64,000 nt of DNA from Steromphala cineraria (GCA_916613615.1 OU744727.1:23402777-23466776), one strand, 5' to 3'. Positions 36,401 through 48,629 are shown, counted from the stretch's first letter. A program made the numbers and translations. Notes: a model not told the origin generated them from the letters alone.

Positions 36401-39400
36401 GACATGAATTTTTAGGAATTAGCTTTGGGAGACACCAAGTATATGTAACTACTCACAAATCTGGTGCTCCGCCTGTGATTGTGATGGAGCTTGCTCCCGG
36501 GGTGCCGCCAGGTCTCCGTGAATCATGGGCCGTGCTTCCTATAACATCTATAGTTCCTCCCATTTTCCTGTTGGGTGGTGGCTGGGCCTTTCTTAGTGAA
36601 CTGGTTGTTGCTGAAATATTAAAATAAACCTTGCTCAGATGAAATATCTAAAAATGGTATAACTACTTTATCCTGCTCAACTTTCCTTGTGTCAATGTCT
36701 AGAAGCACCAAAGCTACTTGCTTTTGCTTGTGAAAAATAAAAACCTTTAAAAATATCCATTGGAATATTTTCTACATTCAACACTCACAAGTTGTGTGAT
36801 CTTTTTATTTCATACGAAATGGACATGTACAAATCTATTCACATATAACAACTTTAACCGGTGATGTGAATCTACCTCACAATAATATACAGGCCTCAGT
36901 AAATAAAGTTTTCCTTTACTAATAAATAAAATACCACATGTCAACAATCATTGTCATAAGATCTGTTGAAGATAAAAAACCTTACCATGTTCGCAAGCAC
37001 TCACAACAATCATTGAAAATCTTGTTACTGGTTACATAACACTTGTTTCAAATTACAAAAGTTCTCTAATAACAATATTAGGAACACGTAAGAAATAATA
37101 ATCACTGATAATAAGTGATCGAAATCAATCCTTATCAACAAATGCCAAAATATTATCAAAACCTCAAGTAGAGAGGTTAACAATGCTGTACATACGTATA
37201 CTGGAGCCAGTCTGACTTGAGTCCTTTTCTCCGAGCCTGCTGATTGGCTGACCAACACTTGAGTGGGAGTGGTGAGAGTGGATGTGAGTCGACTGAAACG
37301 AGAAATATGTCCTTGATTTAAAAATGATTTCTGATTTACACATAAAAATATGACAATAATGAATATGGCTTATTCTTGACAATATTTATGAAAAACATCT
37401 TGATCATAGGAAGCTTTGGCGTAAGTAACAATTATTCTTATGTTTCAAGCCAAAGTATGTTTACTTAACCCGTTCATCTCTCAAAAAAACTAAAATAATT
37501 ATTATTATTTCTGGCTTGTAAGAGTGAAAAGGTAACAAGTGAAGAAGCGAGCAAAGCTCACATACCCCCGCTCCCCACTTTGTTCAAAGAATTTCAAATA
37601 GTAAAACTGATTAATAATGGTTAAAGTATGATAGTTGAGTACACAGTAAGTCATTGTGTAAGTCTTCTTTCAACTGAAACCCAAATACCGAATTCATTAA
37701 TAGGTTTTACAATTAAAAGGGTACATCTAGAGATAATGGTTGATCTTTGTTTCAAATTTGAGGTAGTTATCATGAATATTCTACGAGATGCACTGCAGAC
37801 AAAATTATTTTTGTTGAGTCACTTTGTAAGTTATGTTTTCCAAAGAAACCACAGAGAAGAAAATCCATATATATCGTTTAACTCTCACAAGGCATATCCA
37901 GCAATCATGATTGACATATGTAGCAAATTTGGTGAAGCTGAGATGTATATTTCATGAAATATGTTCAGGACAAAGTAATTTATCATAGAATCACTGTTTT
38001 AGTCATGTTTCCAAAAATTAAAAAGATGTGATGGTCTAATCCTCAAATGGCACATCTAGGGATCATGGTTGATAAGTGTATGAAGATTGGTGAAGCTAGC
38101 ATGAATAGTTTGGGAGATATGCTCTGGACAAAGAACTTGGTCATAGAGTCACTGTTTTAGTCATGTTTCCATGGAAACCGCCAAAAATTAAAAGAACGTG
38201 ATGGTCTAACCCTCAAAAGGCACAACTAGGGATCATGATTGATAAGTGTATGAAGTTTGGTGAAGCTAGCATGAATAGTTTGGGAGATATGCTCCGGACA
38301 AAGAACTTGGTCATAGAGTCACTGTTTTAGTCATGTTTCCATGGAAACTGCCAAAAATTAGAAGAATGTGATGGTCTAACCCTCAAAAGGCACAACTAGG
38401 GATCATGGTTAACATGTGTATGAAGTTTGATGAAGCTAGCATGCATAGTTTTGGAGATCTGCTCCGCACAAAACGACTTCCTCAAAGAGTCACTTTTTAG
38501 TCACGTTTCCATGGAAACCGCAAAAATGAAAATTCAGAAATAGTTCAAACCCTCAAAAGGCACAACTAGGGATCATGGTTGACATCTGTATGAAGTTTGA
38601 TGAAGCTAGCATGCATAGTTTTGGAGATATGCTCCGCACAAAACAACTTCCTCAAAGAGTCACTTTTTAGTCACGTTTCCATGGAAACCGCAAAAATGAA
38701 AATTCAGAAATAGTTCTAACCCTCAAAAGGCACAACTAGGGATCATGGTTGACATCTGTATGAAGTTTGATGAAGCTAGCATGCATAGTTTTGGAGATAT
38801 GCTCCGCACAAAACGACTTCCTCAAAGAGTCACTTTTTAGTCACGTTTCCATGGAAACCGTAAAAATGAAAATTCAGAAATAGTTCTAACCCTCAAAAGG
38901 CACAACTAGGGATCATGGTTGACATGTGTATGAAGTTTGATGAGGCTAGCATGCATAGTTTTGGAGATCTGCTCCGCACAAAGTTTTGGGACGGACGGAC
39001 AGACAGACAGACGGACAGACGGACGGACGGAAAGAATGAACGCTATATACACCCGCTTACGCTGTAAGGCGGGGGTATAATTTATAAAACAAACATTTGG
39101 GAAATACTTTCAAATATTGTTGAGAAGCATTACAAGTGATGTTAGTAAACATCAAATGATAAAAAGATTAATGACAATGGGCCATGGTTCTTTTTAAGAA
39201 ACTCATGTTACATGAAGGAGCTTCTTAAAAAGAACTTTTTAGACCATATAGAAGAACTCACAGAGGACTTGCTGCCTAAAAGTGGAACACCGTTTTCTAG
39301 TCGAAGACGTCTCTGCTTTTCACAATACTGTTGCCATGAGTCCTCGTTAAAGCCGTAGTTGAAATAATCAGTGATGTCAGCACCTGTCCAACAAATAATG

Positions 39401-42400
39401 CAAATTATTGATCAATTTCAAACAATATCTTTCAAACCCAATTTCAAGTTACTACAATCTTGAATTGATGATTTGTTGAAATAATCTGTGAAACAACACC
39501 TAAAAGATTCAATATTTTTTAGATTGACTATTCTTTGAATTTTGAAAACCATTGGTAAAAATATCAATTGATACATTTTGATTGTTTTCAAATGAAGTCA
39601 TATTAACACAATTCTCACTGTCTTTGCACTTTATTTTGCAGGATAGTTTCAATACATACCAGTATCCCAGATATCTTTCAAAGATAGAAATTGAACAAAC
39701 AACCCCTTGGCAACCAAAACTCTAATTCAGCTTTACACTTATTTGATCAAAATGTTACAAATAAAGTAAAATCTAAATGAACAAGTCATAAACAGTTGTC
39801 CTTAGCTATTTAAGTTTGATAGAATTATTCAGGCAAGTCATGGGGCGAACTTTGAGGGGAATTGAAAAACGGAGATGAAAACCCCTAAACCTCCTTCTCG
39901 TCTGGTTTGCCACTGTGTCATCACAAGTTTATCAAACTTACCAGGATTCCTCCATGGTTTGTCCTCTGCTGACAGACTGTCGAGATCGAACTCGTACGTG
40001 GGGACCCCATTGATGGTGCCTTGTGTCTCCAGGTCTGTGACCCCCTTCCCTGATGGTGCTGATTTGGTGCCGGCAGCTCCACCTACACATTCAAGAAACA
40101 AAACATGATATTTATAATTGATCAGTGTTATATTCCTTTAGTGAAACTACAAATATGGCCTGCTGAGTACAGGGTCGTACTACTACAAGGTATTGTGAGC
40201 AGATTTTAGTAAGTCCATCAGTAGGCAAATAGTTTCAAACAGAAAAGCTATGTATCAAAGAAACAAACAGTCTAATTTTTATTTGATTCAAGTCTCAGGG
40301 ACATATTTATCCAATGATACACAAATTGAGTTAGCACTACCGCAAAAATCACAATTGTTGAAATTAGCCTGGCAAGTGGTACAATATCCAAACTGCAAAG
40401 TTCAAAATTGTTTTATATTACAATACCATATTTCAAAGCCTTTAATTGCACAATCACACCATTTAAGATTTACTTCTGGATTTTTTATTTGGGTAGGTTT
40501 AAGAATATTTGCCTTCAACAAAAATAATAACTGTTTTCATGCTGGTTTGACTAACCAAAGTAAATTGATTTTAAAATTTAATTCCCTCCTTGACAAAAAC
40601 CTCTGACACTTCTGTTTTTAGTATTGTTGTTTCTTTGTGATCAGACTAAGGCAAATTCTGAATTAATGGGCTATGGTAAAGTATCTAATACTTATTTATA
40701 TATATATCAAATAACACCAGGTAAAATTGGTGAGCTAACAAATTTAAAATGAACTCATAAAACCTTTCAATCATAGGAATTGCTTTGGCATAATTAACTG
40801 ATTTGGCATTTCACAGGTGTGTTAGAAAATCACAAACAAACTGACCACTGACAGGTTTCTGGTATCCGCTTCCAGTCTTGAACAGGTTTCTTGGAGCTCT
40901 GAAACAAAACATTGGTGGCATGATAAAATAACATGAATGTAATGGTCATAGATTGTAAGAAATATAAAACTTATGCTAGATGTTTTACTCAACCTCAGGA
41001 AATAAAAGATTTGATAGTCAGTAACTGTGAGTAGTTCTAGAAGTTTGAAATAAGTTGTTTAGAAACATAAATACAATCTTATTCCTAGGTGATCAGCTGA
41101 GGGTGTCATTTTGTCATAAAGGTATCCGACCTTTTTAAGGGACACCAAGCCAAACGGGTGGACAAATAATCTTAGGACTACCTCTAGGAACAACACTGTA
41201 TATAATGAAATATAGGAAATTAGATCTATATAAATTACATAATTATTATTTCGAGACAACTTACTCATTGACTGTCCACTGTTTAATGTCGCCGATTGTA
41301 ACCTGAACATTGTCATCATCGTCATCTGAATCATCGTCATCCTCTTTCGGCTGAGCCTCTTCTTCACCACTCTGAAACAAAAGTTGAGATGTTAAAAATA
41401 AAAAATATGAACACACGGTAGACAGCCACATGCTTTATTCTGTGTCTGTAATATATCCTAAAAGGTTTTATTAATCCTTCTTGTGTTCTTTTCTTAAAGT
41501 GATAGGTTAATCATTTTGTCTAAATTGCTATATGTGTTTGTTCAGGATATTAGAATTAACTTCATCATTGAACTACACCACAGAATTAAAGTATATAATA
41601 ATAGCACAAAATCTCAGAAAAGTCTTGAATGAAAAATATTCTCTATATCTCTTAGAATCTTTCTTACCATCTCCCCTTCTTCCTTGTCTTCAGACTTTGC
41701 TGATCCATCCCCCTCAGGTTTCTTCTTCTTCTTCCCTCCTTCCTTCCCCTCTCTGGAAAGAAGTAACAAGTGACTATAATTCATAAAAAAGAAATGAAGA
41801 AATTATCACAGTTAACTAATACTACGTATTAGAAAACCTATCTGTTTTAATAATAGTATTTTGCCGTCAAATTCTGTGAATTCAGATATTTAGAGTACTC
41901 ACTTTTCAGGATCTTTCTGTTCCTTGTTTTCATCTGGAAAAAAAGATAAGATTAACTAATTACCAAAATATTTTACATTTAGGAATCATGCTGGTTGGGA
42001 GGATTTTAGTGTTAGAGGTCGGATTGTGGAGATGAAAGCATTATAGGCCTGACTTTTTTAATAGAAAATTTATGTGGCTTTCAAAGTTTTATTTGCATCA
42101 AATACGAAGTGCAAGTGCTTTATCATTAACATGTAAATGGCCATTGGTATGTTTATTCAAAAGACAAAATGTGATAACTTTCATTTTAAATACGATATGT
42201 CAGGCAATTCTGGATCACTAAGGAATCATCGGCTGCATGCGCCTACCCAGAAAGATTTTTTATTTGTCTAAGAGCAGTTCCTTTTCAAGCCATCTTTCAT
42301 GCAACTCACTAAGAAATAATAATTAAATACAATGTTGTGTATTAATATGTTTTAATACTAATAGTATCATGATGACGTCATGCTGTGCGCATGAGCAGTG

Positions 42401-45400
42401 TATTACCACCATGCCGTCTGAATTAAATTGTTCAAGGTTACGTCACGGCCTTCGTTATTATTAATTAGTTCGGTAATGAAGACGAGTACACGACAAATTG
42501 GCGACGAGGATTAGGGCTTACGAAGTCCCACGACGACGAAACGACGAAACGACGAACGAAAAACTGCAGTTTGGATGCAATATTGTGAATTTTGATTCAA
42601 CCTTCAAGTTCACGGTAAAATCTACGCAACGAAAATGGCGGCATTTGGGCGCATCGAACAGTTTGATAACAGTTCCTGTGACATTGAGACTTCAGCGAAC
42701 GTTTTGACCAGATTTGCAATGCAAATGAAATCGCAGTGGATAGTGCTGTAAAAGTTCCAGGATTTTTATCTTCGATTGGACCAAAAACGTACATGTTAGT
42801 GAAATCACTGGTGGCTCCCGAAAAACCGGATACAAAAACGTACAAGGAATTGTGTGATGTTTTGCTTGGACATTTGGCTCCGAAGAAATTGGTTATTTCA
42901 GAACGTTTCAGGTTTTATAACAGGAACCAAAGGAATCGGAAAGCATTTCGGATTACATTGCAGAATTACAACGTCTAGCAAACACTTGTGATTTTGGAGT
43001 TTTCCTCGGAGACGCGCTACGTGACAGGTTTGTTTGTGGTCTAAAAAGTGAAGCTATTCAAAGAAAATTATTGTCTGAACCAAAACTAGATTTGAAACGT
43101 GCTCAAGATATTTCGATAGGAATGGAAATTGCAAATCGTGAATCTCGCGAGTTGAAGACGGGTTACGGCAACCCACGTGACAGCGGATCAGTGCATCGAG
43201 TGACTGACAAGCGAAGAGCCAATCAGCAAAGAGGGGCCGAGCGTAAGAGTCAACAACAACAAACATGGCCGAAGAAACCGAGCGTGTCATCTGAAAAGTG
43301 TTGGCGATGTGGATATACGAATCATACGGCAGACGTGTGCCGTTACAAAACATTAACGTGTCATAACTGTGACAAGGTAGGACATTTGAAATCGGAATGC
43401 AAACAAAAGAAACGATTTTCGACGAAATATGTGGATATTCATGACGGAAGTGACGACGAGACGAACGACGATGAAGAGTTCCAAACGATGACAGATCGTG
43501 AAACTATGGGATTGTTTCATGCTACGGACAAGGGAAGTATCAACAAAGTGATGGTAACTTTACATGTGAACGATACTCCTGTGTGTTTTTAAGTTGATAC
43601 TGGATCGCCTGTGTCGATAATGCCACTCTCAAAATTTGAGAAACTGTTTCCAAACGTAAATCTCACGGAAGCATCGACAGATTTAACGGGATATTCTGAC
43701 GAAAACATGAAGGTATGTGGTCAAGCAAATGTGAAGGTAGGATGCCATGGTAACGATGAAAATGTTAAATTGACTCTGATTGTATCAGATGTACGTGACA
43801 AAATTCCTCTTTTGGGAAGATGGTGGATCAAAAAGTTGAACTTGAATTTGAATAACTTGTTTGATCACTGTGTAAATTCAGTGAGAGAGAAGAAAGATGT
43901 TCAGAAATCTTCAGATTTGAACACTGTTTTGAAGAAACATGAAGTTCTTTTTGACAACAAGCTAGGAGAAATTAAAGGGATAGTTGCTGACATAAAGCTG
44001 AAATCTGATGCTAAATCAAAGTTTTTCAAGGCAAGGCCAGTCCCCTATGCTCTTAGAGAAAAAGTTGAAACAGAACTAGACAAGCTTGAAGCTGATGGTG
44101 TCATTTCAAAAGTCAAAACAAGTGATTGGGCTACACCTATCGTTGTCATTCCCAAGGCTTCAGGTGATATCAGAATTTGTGGATATTTCAAAGTGACGCT
44201 GAATCAAAACATTGAAGTTGAGAAATATCCCCTTCCTAAACCACAAGACTTGTTTGCTACATTTGCTGGAAGCAAAGTGTTTTCAAAGATAGACTTGTCT
44301 AAGGCTTTTCACCAAATGAAAGTCAGTGAAGAAACCAGAAAACTACTTGTAGTAAATACTCACAAAGGTCTGTATTGCTACAACAGATTACCCTTTGGTA
44401 TTGCAAGCTGTCCAGCTATTTTCCAGTCTGTAATGGAGAAGATTCTTCAAGGGATAGAAAAGACTGTCACTTTTCAAGACGACATTGAAATTGGCGGGAA
44501 AACGCAAGAAGAACACTTGAAGTTGCTAGACCAGACTCTCACCAGATTTGAAGAATACGGAATCAGAATCAAGAAAGAAAAATGTCAATTCATGCAAGCA
44601 CAAGTCCAGTATCTGGGACACATGATTGACAAGAACGGCATTCACACCATTCCTGACAAGGTCAACGATATCATTTCGGCACCAGAACCAGAAAACAAAA
44701 CGCAACTCAGATCATTTCTTGGAATGATCCAATACTACGGAAGGTTTATTGGGAAACTTTCAACGCTTCTTCACCCTTTGAACGCATTGCTGAAGACGAA
44801 CGTGACGTGGGTGTGGAGTGATGAATGCAGACACGCATTCAACGAAGCGAAACAGAGACTTGCCTCGGCAGATGTTCTCACACATTTTGACATGGACTTG
44901 CCAATACGATTGGCATGTGACGCCTCAAACTACGGGTTAGGTGCGGTAATCTCCCACATTCTACCAGACGGATCTGAAAAGCCTATCGTGTTTGCATCAC
45001 GAACCCTCAATGCAAGCGAAAGGAACTACGGCAAATCGAGAAGGAAGCACTCGCCTTGATCTTTGGAGTGAAACGATTCCACGAATATCTCTACGGACAG
45101 AAGTTTACCTTGGTCACGGACCATAAACCCTTGTTGAGCATCCTGAGTCCCAAGAAACAAGTGCCAACGTTAGCTGCTGCACGGATGCAAAGGTGGGCCT
45201 TGATCCTAGCTTCTTACACATACGACATTGAATTCAGAAAATCTGAAGACCACGCAAACGCTGATCTACTCTCACCACTTCCTTCAACGAAAACAGCTTC
45301 TGACGAATCCACTGAAAGTGAAGTATTTCACTTCTCCTACGCTGATGATCTACCTGTCAACGCAAACGACATCCGGAACGCCACCCGGAAAGATCCAACA

Positions 45401-47870
45401 TTGTCAAGAATACTTGATTTCACCCTGAATGGATGGCCAACGTCAGTTGAATCACCAGATGTTCAACCATTCTTCGTGAGAAGAGACGAGATATCAGTGG
45501 AGAACGGAGTTCTACTATGGGGCCTAAGAGTGATTATTCCTCCAGCATTCCGTCAACGACTACTCAACGAACTCCATGCAGATCATCTTGGGATAGTGCG
45601 AATGAAAGGACTGTCTCGAAGCTATCTGTGGTGGCCACGACTAGACGACGACATTGAAAACTTGGTAAAGTCATGCTCAAGTTGTTTCAAAACCAGAAAT
45701 ATGCCAACCAGTGCACCTCAACATGAGTGGACTTTTCCATCGAAACCATGGAAACGAGTTCACATGGACTTCGCCGAGTTCAAAGGACGAAACTACTTCG
45801 TAATGGTGGACGCCTACTCCAAATGGCCAGAAGTGTACCTGATGAACTCAACGACGACAGTGAAGACCATCAACATTCTACGACATGTATTTGCTGTACA
45901 TGGTATACCACACGAACTTGTGTCCGACAATGGACCTCAGTTTATTTCAGAAGAAATTAACCAATTCCTGACGAAGAACGGGGTAGTGCATAAACGCAGT
46001 CCTCCGTATCATCCACAGACAAATGGAGCTGCTGAGAGACTAGTTCAAGTTCTGAAGCACCACCTGAAAACATCGGACGACACCGATCCTCACCAGCAAG
46101 TAGAAAACTTCCTACTATTTTACAGAACGACACCTCACACAGTGACAGGCCGAGCACCGTGTGAAATCCTGATGAAACAACATCTACGTACACGTCTAGA
46201 CCTGATACGGCCAAGTCTGGAAGACATGATCCGGGATCGCCCTGCAAACAACGCAAGTGCAAGTCGATCTCTACGCAACGTGTTACCAGGTCAGAGTGTG
46301 ACAATACGACGATTCAGAGGACCAGATAAGTGGGTTCATGGAACTGTGTTGCAGAGGTTAGGTCCTGTGAGCTATGTGGTGGATATCAATGGCTATCCAA
46401 ACCATGTGCACATTGATCACATGCTATGTGGTCCTGAGCAGAAGGAAGTGAAAACCCTTCCGCCTGCTGTTGAATTTCCACCTATGGTGGAATATGTGCC
46501 CCCTGTGACAACACAGATGATGACAACTGACAAGGAAGTTCCAGTTCCTGAGACGACGACAACGAGTAATGTTCCTTCAGGGTCAGGTGTGAGATCTCCT
46601 GATCCAGTTGTAGCAGACCGAAGATATCCAGTGAGGCTGAGAAAACCCCCAGAGAGACTTGACCTATAATTCATTTCAGGTCAACACCCAGAGACTTGAT
46701 CAGTGCAAGTTCAAGAAAATACTATGAACTTTAATGAAATATTTAAAGTTAAAAGTGTTAAAGTTTTATCATCTTTCAGTTCAACGTGCAGAGACTTGAT
46801 GAGTGCAGATTCAAGATATTGCTATGAACTTTAACTAAACGTTTAAAGTGTTTAATGTTCAATTCTTATCACGGCCTTCGTTATTATTAATTAGTTCGGT
46901 AATGAAGACGAGTACACGACATACAACACTGGTTAACTATAGAAAATTCTTAAAACAGACACACCGTCATTAGGCAGTTCTGAATCATTCTAGATATTCC
47001 GGATAACGTGACTTAAGGGATCATAATTAGCTGTCTATACACCTTTTCAGTAACTAGAAGATTTCAAACGTTTTAAATAAAAGCTAACAAGTTTGTTATT
47101 TTTAGGGAAAATCAAACTCAGTATTCATTTTTTATAACAGAATCAAATCATAAAACCTATCATTTGAGAAGTATATCCTAGATTACCTAAGTAATTTACC
47201 CTAATTTAACAAGCTGCCAGTAATAATAATGAGATGATGTTCTCTTTATCCAGCACTTAACTTTATTCCCGAATTATAACAGAAAAACAAATAGTTTTTT
47301 ATTAAAAAACACTGTCACAGGTTTAAAATGAGACATTCATTGAAGAAACATTGAAATTTACATATTCTGGATGCAAATGTATGTGTCAGTGATCTGGAAT
47401 ACCCATGATGCGGAACTCCCTTATGCAGAAAGCTAAAGCTAGTCCAGCATGCAGTCATCACAAAACGAGTTTAGGTTATCTGAACTAGGCTAAAGAAAAA
47501 TCACTAACAGGGGAACAGCAGTACTTTAAGTTATTCAAATTTGATCGGCTTACCATGAGAAACTTTTCCAAATATATCAAATAATATTTAGTTGTTTTTT
47601 TTAACAATTTGTAGCGAAAATAATTATCTTTTTCTGTTGTTGTTTTTCCCATGCACAAAAAGAAACATTTTAAAATTTTACCCCTGCAAATTGTGCATCT
47701 AAATTCTTGGTAAATATCTCATAACTGTAACTGATATCGGCTGAGTTTGAACACTGTGTGTCATTGATTATAATAATAATGTCATCTTCTTTTTATGTAC
47801 CTCCATAAAGCCAAGTTTCGTCGTCTTCAGCAGGAGCCGAAGCTGCCGGTGCGGCAGCAACTTCTGCCAT
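27428..47870 (-). CDS. FIP1L1: Pre-mRNA 3'-end-processing factor FIP1 (16 exons, 521 aa)
   Basis: FIP1 is a CPSF subunit in the nucleus that links poly(A) polymerase to the cleavage complex and binds U-rich RNA. Coding exons in transcript order (+ coordinates): 47801-47870, 41903-41933, 41668-41752, 41265-41371, 40846-40898, 39942-40082, 39262-39383, 37196-37292, 36457-36610, 36079-36188, 35571-35636, 35092-35179, 32370-32438, 30181-30228, 29576-29776, 27428-27551. Every junction is GT-AG and phases agree throughout, giving 522 codons with the stop. Diagnostic parts: an N-terminal acidic stretch ending ETWLYG; an acidic run before [11 protein letters not shown]; the Fip1 motif [20 protein letters not shown] followed by [18 protein letters not shown]; a Pro-rich middle ([22 protein letters not shown]); and an Arg-Asp/Arg-Glu C terminus ([18 protein letters not shown]) ending in a basic KHRKSKKRR tail. 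Length and order match animal FIP1L1. Intron 1 (5.9 kb) holds the antisense Ty3 element. Confidence 0.95.
31225..31623. mobile_element. Tandem-repeat-plan element, family 4 (short)
   Basis: It opens with the mini-hairpin TTTTAC-CC-GTAAAA (31225-31238), followed by motif M ATGTCTCCCCC (31242-31252). It ends with the hairpin ATGTCTCCC...GGGGAGACAT (31594-31623), whose last arm is the complement of M. Before that lies a short AACGCC-type repeat instead of GGAC. The body carries GATATGCTCCGGAAACG, shared with families 2a and 2b. It lies in a FIP1L1 intron. Confidence 0.6.
31926..32241 (-). mobile_element. tRNA-derived SINE with 13-bp target-site duplication
   Basis: Read on the - strand it starts with a tRNA-like head of about 72 bp: GGGCGGGATAGCGCAGTGG (A box), CGGATCAGGAGG, and GTGGTTCGAATCCCGCC (B box). 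A body of about 240 bp follows, containing CCCATCTCACC-type sequence near the end, and a short CTCAC repeat tail replaces poly-A. It is flanked by perfect GATGAATGTACAA at 31913-31925 and 32242-32254. The head is well kept, so the Pol III promoter may still work. It lies in a FIP1L1 intron in the gene's own orientation. Confidence 0.88.
32971..33993. mobile_element. Tandem-repeat-plan element, family 2a
   Basis: Mini-hairpin GTGAGC-GCG-GCTCAC (32976-32990); motif M ATACCCCCGC (32991-33000); body repeats of about 161 bp (GAAACCCCTAAAAGGCACC, CTACTTCCATACCAAATTTG, GTAATGCTCCGGAAACGA); GGAC/GCAC tract 33912-33955; terminal hairpin 33963-33992, whose arms ATACCCCCG and CGGGGGTAT surround ACTACGTCGTAG. 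The direct repeat ACAAGG at 32965-32970 and 33994-33999 is a likely 5-6-bp target-site duplication, because sister 110-bp units contain it only once. Confidence 0.8.
33195..33358. mobile_element. pogo/mariner-like MITE, 164 bp, TA duplicated
   Basis: Left end CAGTCGAACCTTG; the reverse complement of the right end is CAGTCGAACCTCGG. It is flanked by TA on each side (33193-33194, 33359-33360). Sister body repeats of the host element show the uninterrupted site (CACCATATAGGCTACTTCC). So this is a nested insertion with a visible empty site. TA duplication and this size fit Tc1/mariner/pogo-type MITEs. Confidence 0.8.
35730..35835 (+). repeat. SINE tail plus hairpin motif
   Basis: ATGGCTGAAATATTACC, then GGTGCTAAAAACTCTCACCC, matches the SINE tail at 13136. 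At 35801-35835 CTTGAAGAAGGGGC-AAGAATT-GGCCC is followed by AGAAACGTTG. A similar block (CTTGAAGAGGG-ACTTA-CCCCGAAAC) lies at about 13475. Both have the layout "TGAAGA, stem, GAAAC" seen in hammerhead-like form at 1655-1684. Confidence 0.45.
37537..39080. mobile_element. Tandem-repeat-plan element, family 2b
   Basis: Mini-hairpin GCGAGC-AAA-GCTCAC (37547-37561, one mismatch); M ATACCCCCGC (37562-37571); about eight body repeats with a 170-bp period (CACAACTAGG at 38221, 38391, 38561, 38731 and 38901) reading CCTCAAAAGGCACAACTAGG and GGAGATATGCTCCG; GGAC/AGAC tract about 38990-39031; terminal hairpin 39047-39078 ending GGCGGGGGTAT. It shares M with family 2a, but the bodies differ apart from GGCACNAC and ATGCTCCGG. 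It lies in a FIP1L1 intron. Confidence 0.8.
42333..42495 (+). repeat. 5' LTR, 163 bp
   Basis: Starts TGTTGTGT and ends ACACGACA (TG...CA), directly after the TACAA duplication. Its last 53 bp (42443-42495) are identical to 46869-46921. It includes TGACGTCA, a CRE-type palindrome, in the U3 part. Confidence 0.85.
42635..43592 (+). pseudogene. gag relic of the Ty3 element
   Basis: The likely start ATG is at 42635, in a frame that is left at about 42690; a second frame runs to about 42940; a third runs on to the stop TAA at 43590-43592. So there are two frameshifts. Two zinc knuckles of CCHC type are clear in the third frame ([14 protein letters not shown] and [14 protein letters not shown]), after a basic Gln-rich linker. 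The frame that holds the knuckles is also the protease frame, so gag and pol appear to have been one continuous frame in the parent element. Confidence 0.82.
43593..46669 (+). pseudogene. pol relic: protease, RT, RNase H, integrase
   Basis: Protease: VDTGSP immediately after the TAA at 43590. Reverse transcriptase: [41 protein letters not shown] and catalytic FQDDIEIGG; the usual Leu between DD-I and I-G is Glu here. Where family members have a conserved residue before FKVTLN, it reads GYFKVTLN. RNase [13 protein letters not shown], then a frameshift at about 45025-45055 and TDHKPL in the new frame. Integrase: H2C2 zinc finger (HADHLG...CSSC), then the D,D-35-E core ([28 protein letters not shown]). 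A C-terminal extension ends at 46669. Codon use and base content are more GC-rich than the surrounding intron. Confidence 0.9.
46673..46868 (+). repeat. Tandem duplication next to the 3' LTR remnant
   Basis: Two copies of about 95-103 bp both carry AGAGACTTGAT(C/G)AGTGCA, then TATGAACTTTAA and TTTAAAGT. The expected polypurine tract just before the LTR is not visible, so it was probably lost with the start of the 3' LTR. Confidence 0.7.
46869..46921 (+). repeat. 3' LTR remnant, 53 of 163 bp
   Basis: Identical to the last 53 bp of the 5' LTR and followed by the TACAA duplication. The first 110 bp (the U3 side) are missing. Confidence 0.85.
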
Positions 47871-48629
47871 CTTGAAACAATGACTTTATAGTTTCGTATT
47901 TTTGATAAACATCTTAAATTGGTTCAATGTTTGAAATTTTCTGTTTGAAGAAACCATGTACATACTTCTAAATTGATATCTGTCATTTAAAATTAAGTAG
48001 AAACCGCAAATGGAAGGTTTTCGTTCTCTTTACGAAACTAACACTTTAAAACAAACTGTGCATTCAAAATGGCTGCGCCCATGAGCAGGTGCTTGTGTTT
48101 ACAAAAATATTTGACAGATTAGAGTATTTGATTGTATATGATGCGTTTATTGCAATGACAACATTAAATAATGAGCCTATTAGAATGACAATAAACAATA
48201 AACACAAAAGGCGTTCGACTAAAGTCACATGTGTGATTGAACAAACTTAAACTGCAAATTTATAGGAACTGACCTTCATGTTAGAGTTATCTTTCCCAAA
48301 CGAAATTCGATTGGTATATTCCTGGGTTTTTTCAAACTTTAAATTGATGCATTGTTGTAATATGATCCACTTGTATCGGTTAGTGATCGAGATATAGTAT
48401 ATTTCTATTCTCCTTTAACACTTGTTTTATAATTTATAAATATTTTATAAACTGCACATATATATACCTACATATATATATACGCAAGACAAACTTACCC
48501 TAAAAAATTTTGACAGGGATCCAAGGGTTTAAAAAGATAGTCCACAAATAACTAAGGACTAAATAACACAGACTAATGTGAATCCAAGGGTTAAAAAAGA
48601 GAGTATGTAATAGACACAATCATATATAT
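47871..48629. promoter_or_regulatory. Divergent FIP1L1 / MTIF3 promoter region
   Basis: The start codons of two housekeeping-type genes face away from each other across about 0.76 kb. At 48066-48080 CAAAATGGCTGCGCCC resembles the YY1 motif (AANATGGCNGC) frequent in promoters of such genes; whether it marks a transcription start is inference. A dispersed repeat motif (ATCCAAGGGTT twice, about 48526-48596) and a TA-rich stretch with ATATATATAC runs (about 48460-48484) lie near MTIF3. Confidence 0.5.

Larger units (their letters stand above)
42333..46921 (+). mobile_element. Ty3-type LTR retrotransposon (Mag/Steamer-like), broken
   Basis: The element is 4,589 bp, inserted antisense in FIP1L1 intron 1 and flanked by TACAA at 42328-42332 and 46922-46926. 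Order: 5' LTR, primer-binding region starting TGGCGACGAGG at 42499, gag with CCHC knuckles, protease, reverse transcriptase, RNase H, integrase. Domain order protease-RT-RNase H-integrase defines the Ty3 type. Placement near Mag/Steamer-like elements rests on the short LTR and the gag-pol layout, and is tentative. It carries two gag frameshifts, a stop just before protease, one RNase H frameshift and a partly deleted 3' LTR, so it cannot move by itself. Confidence 0.92.
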
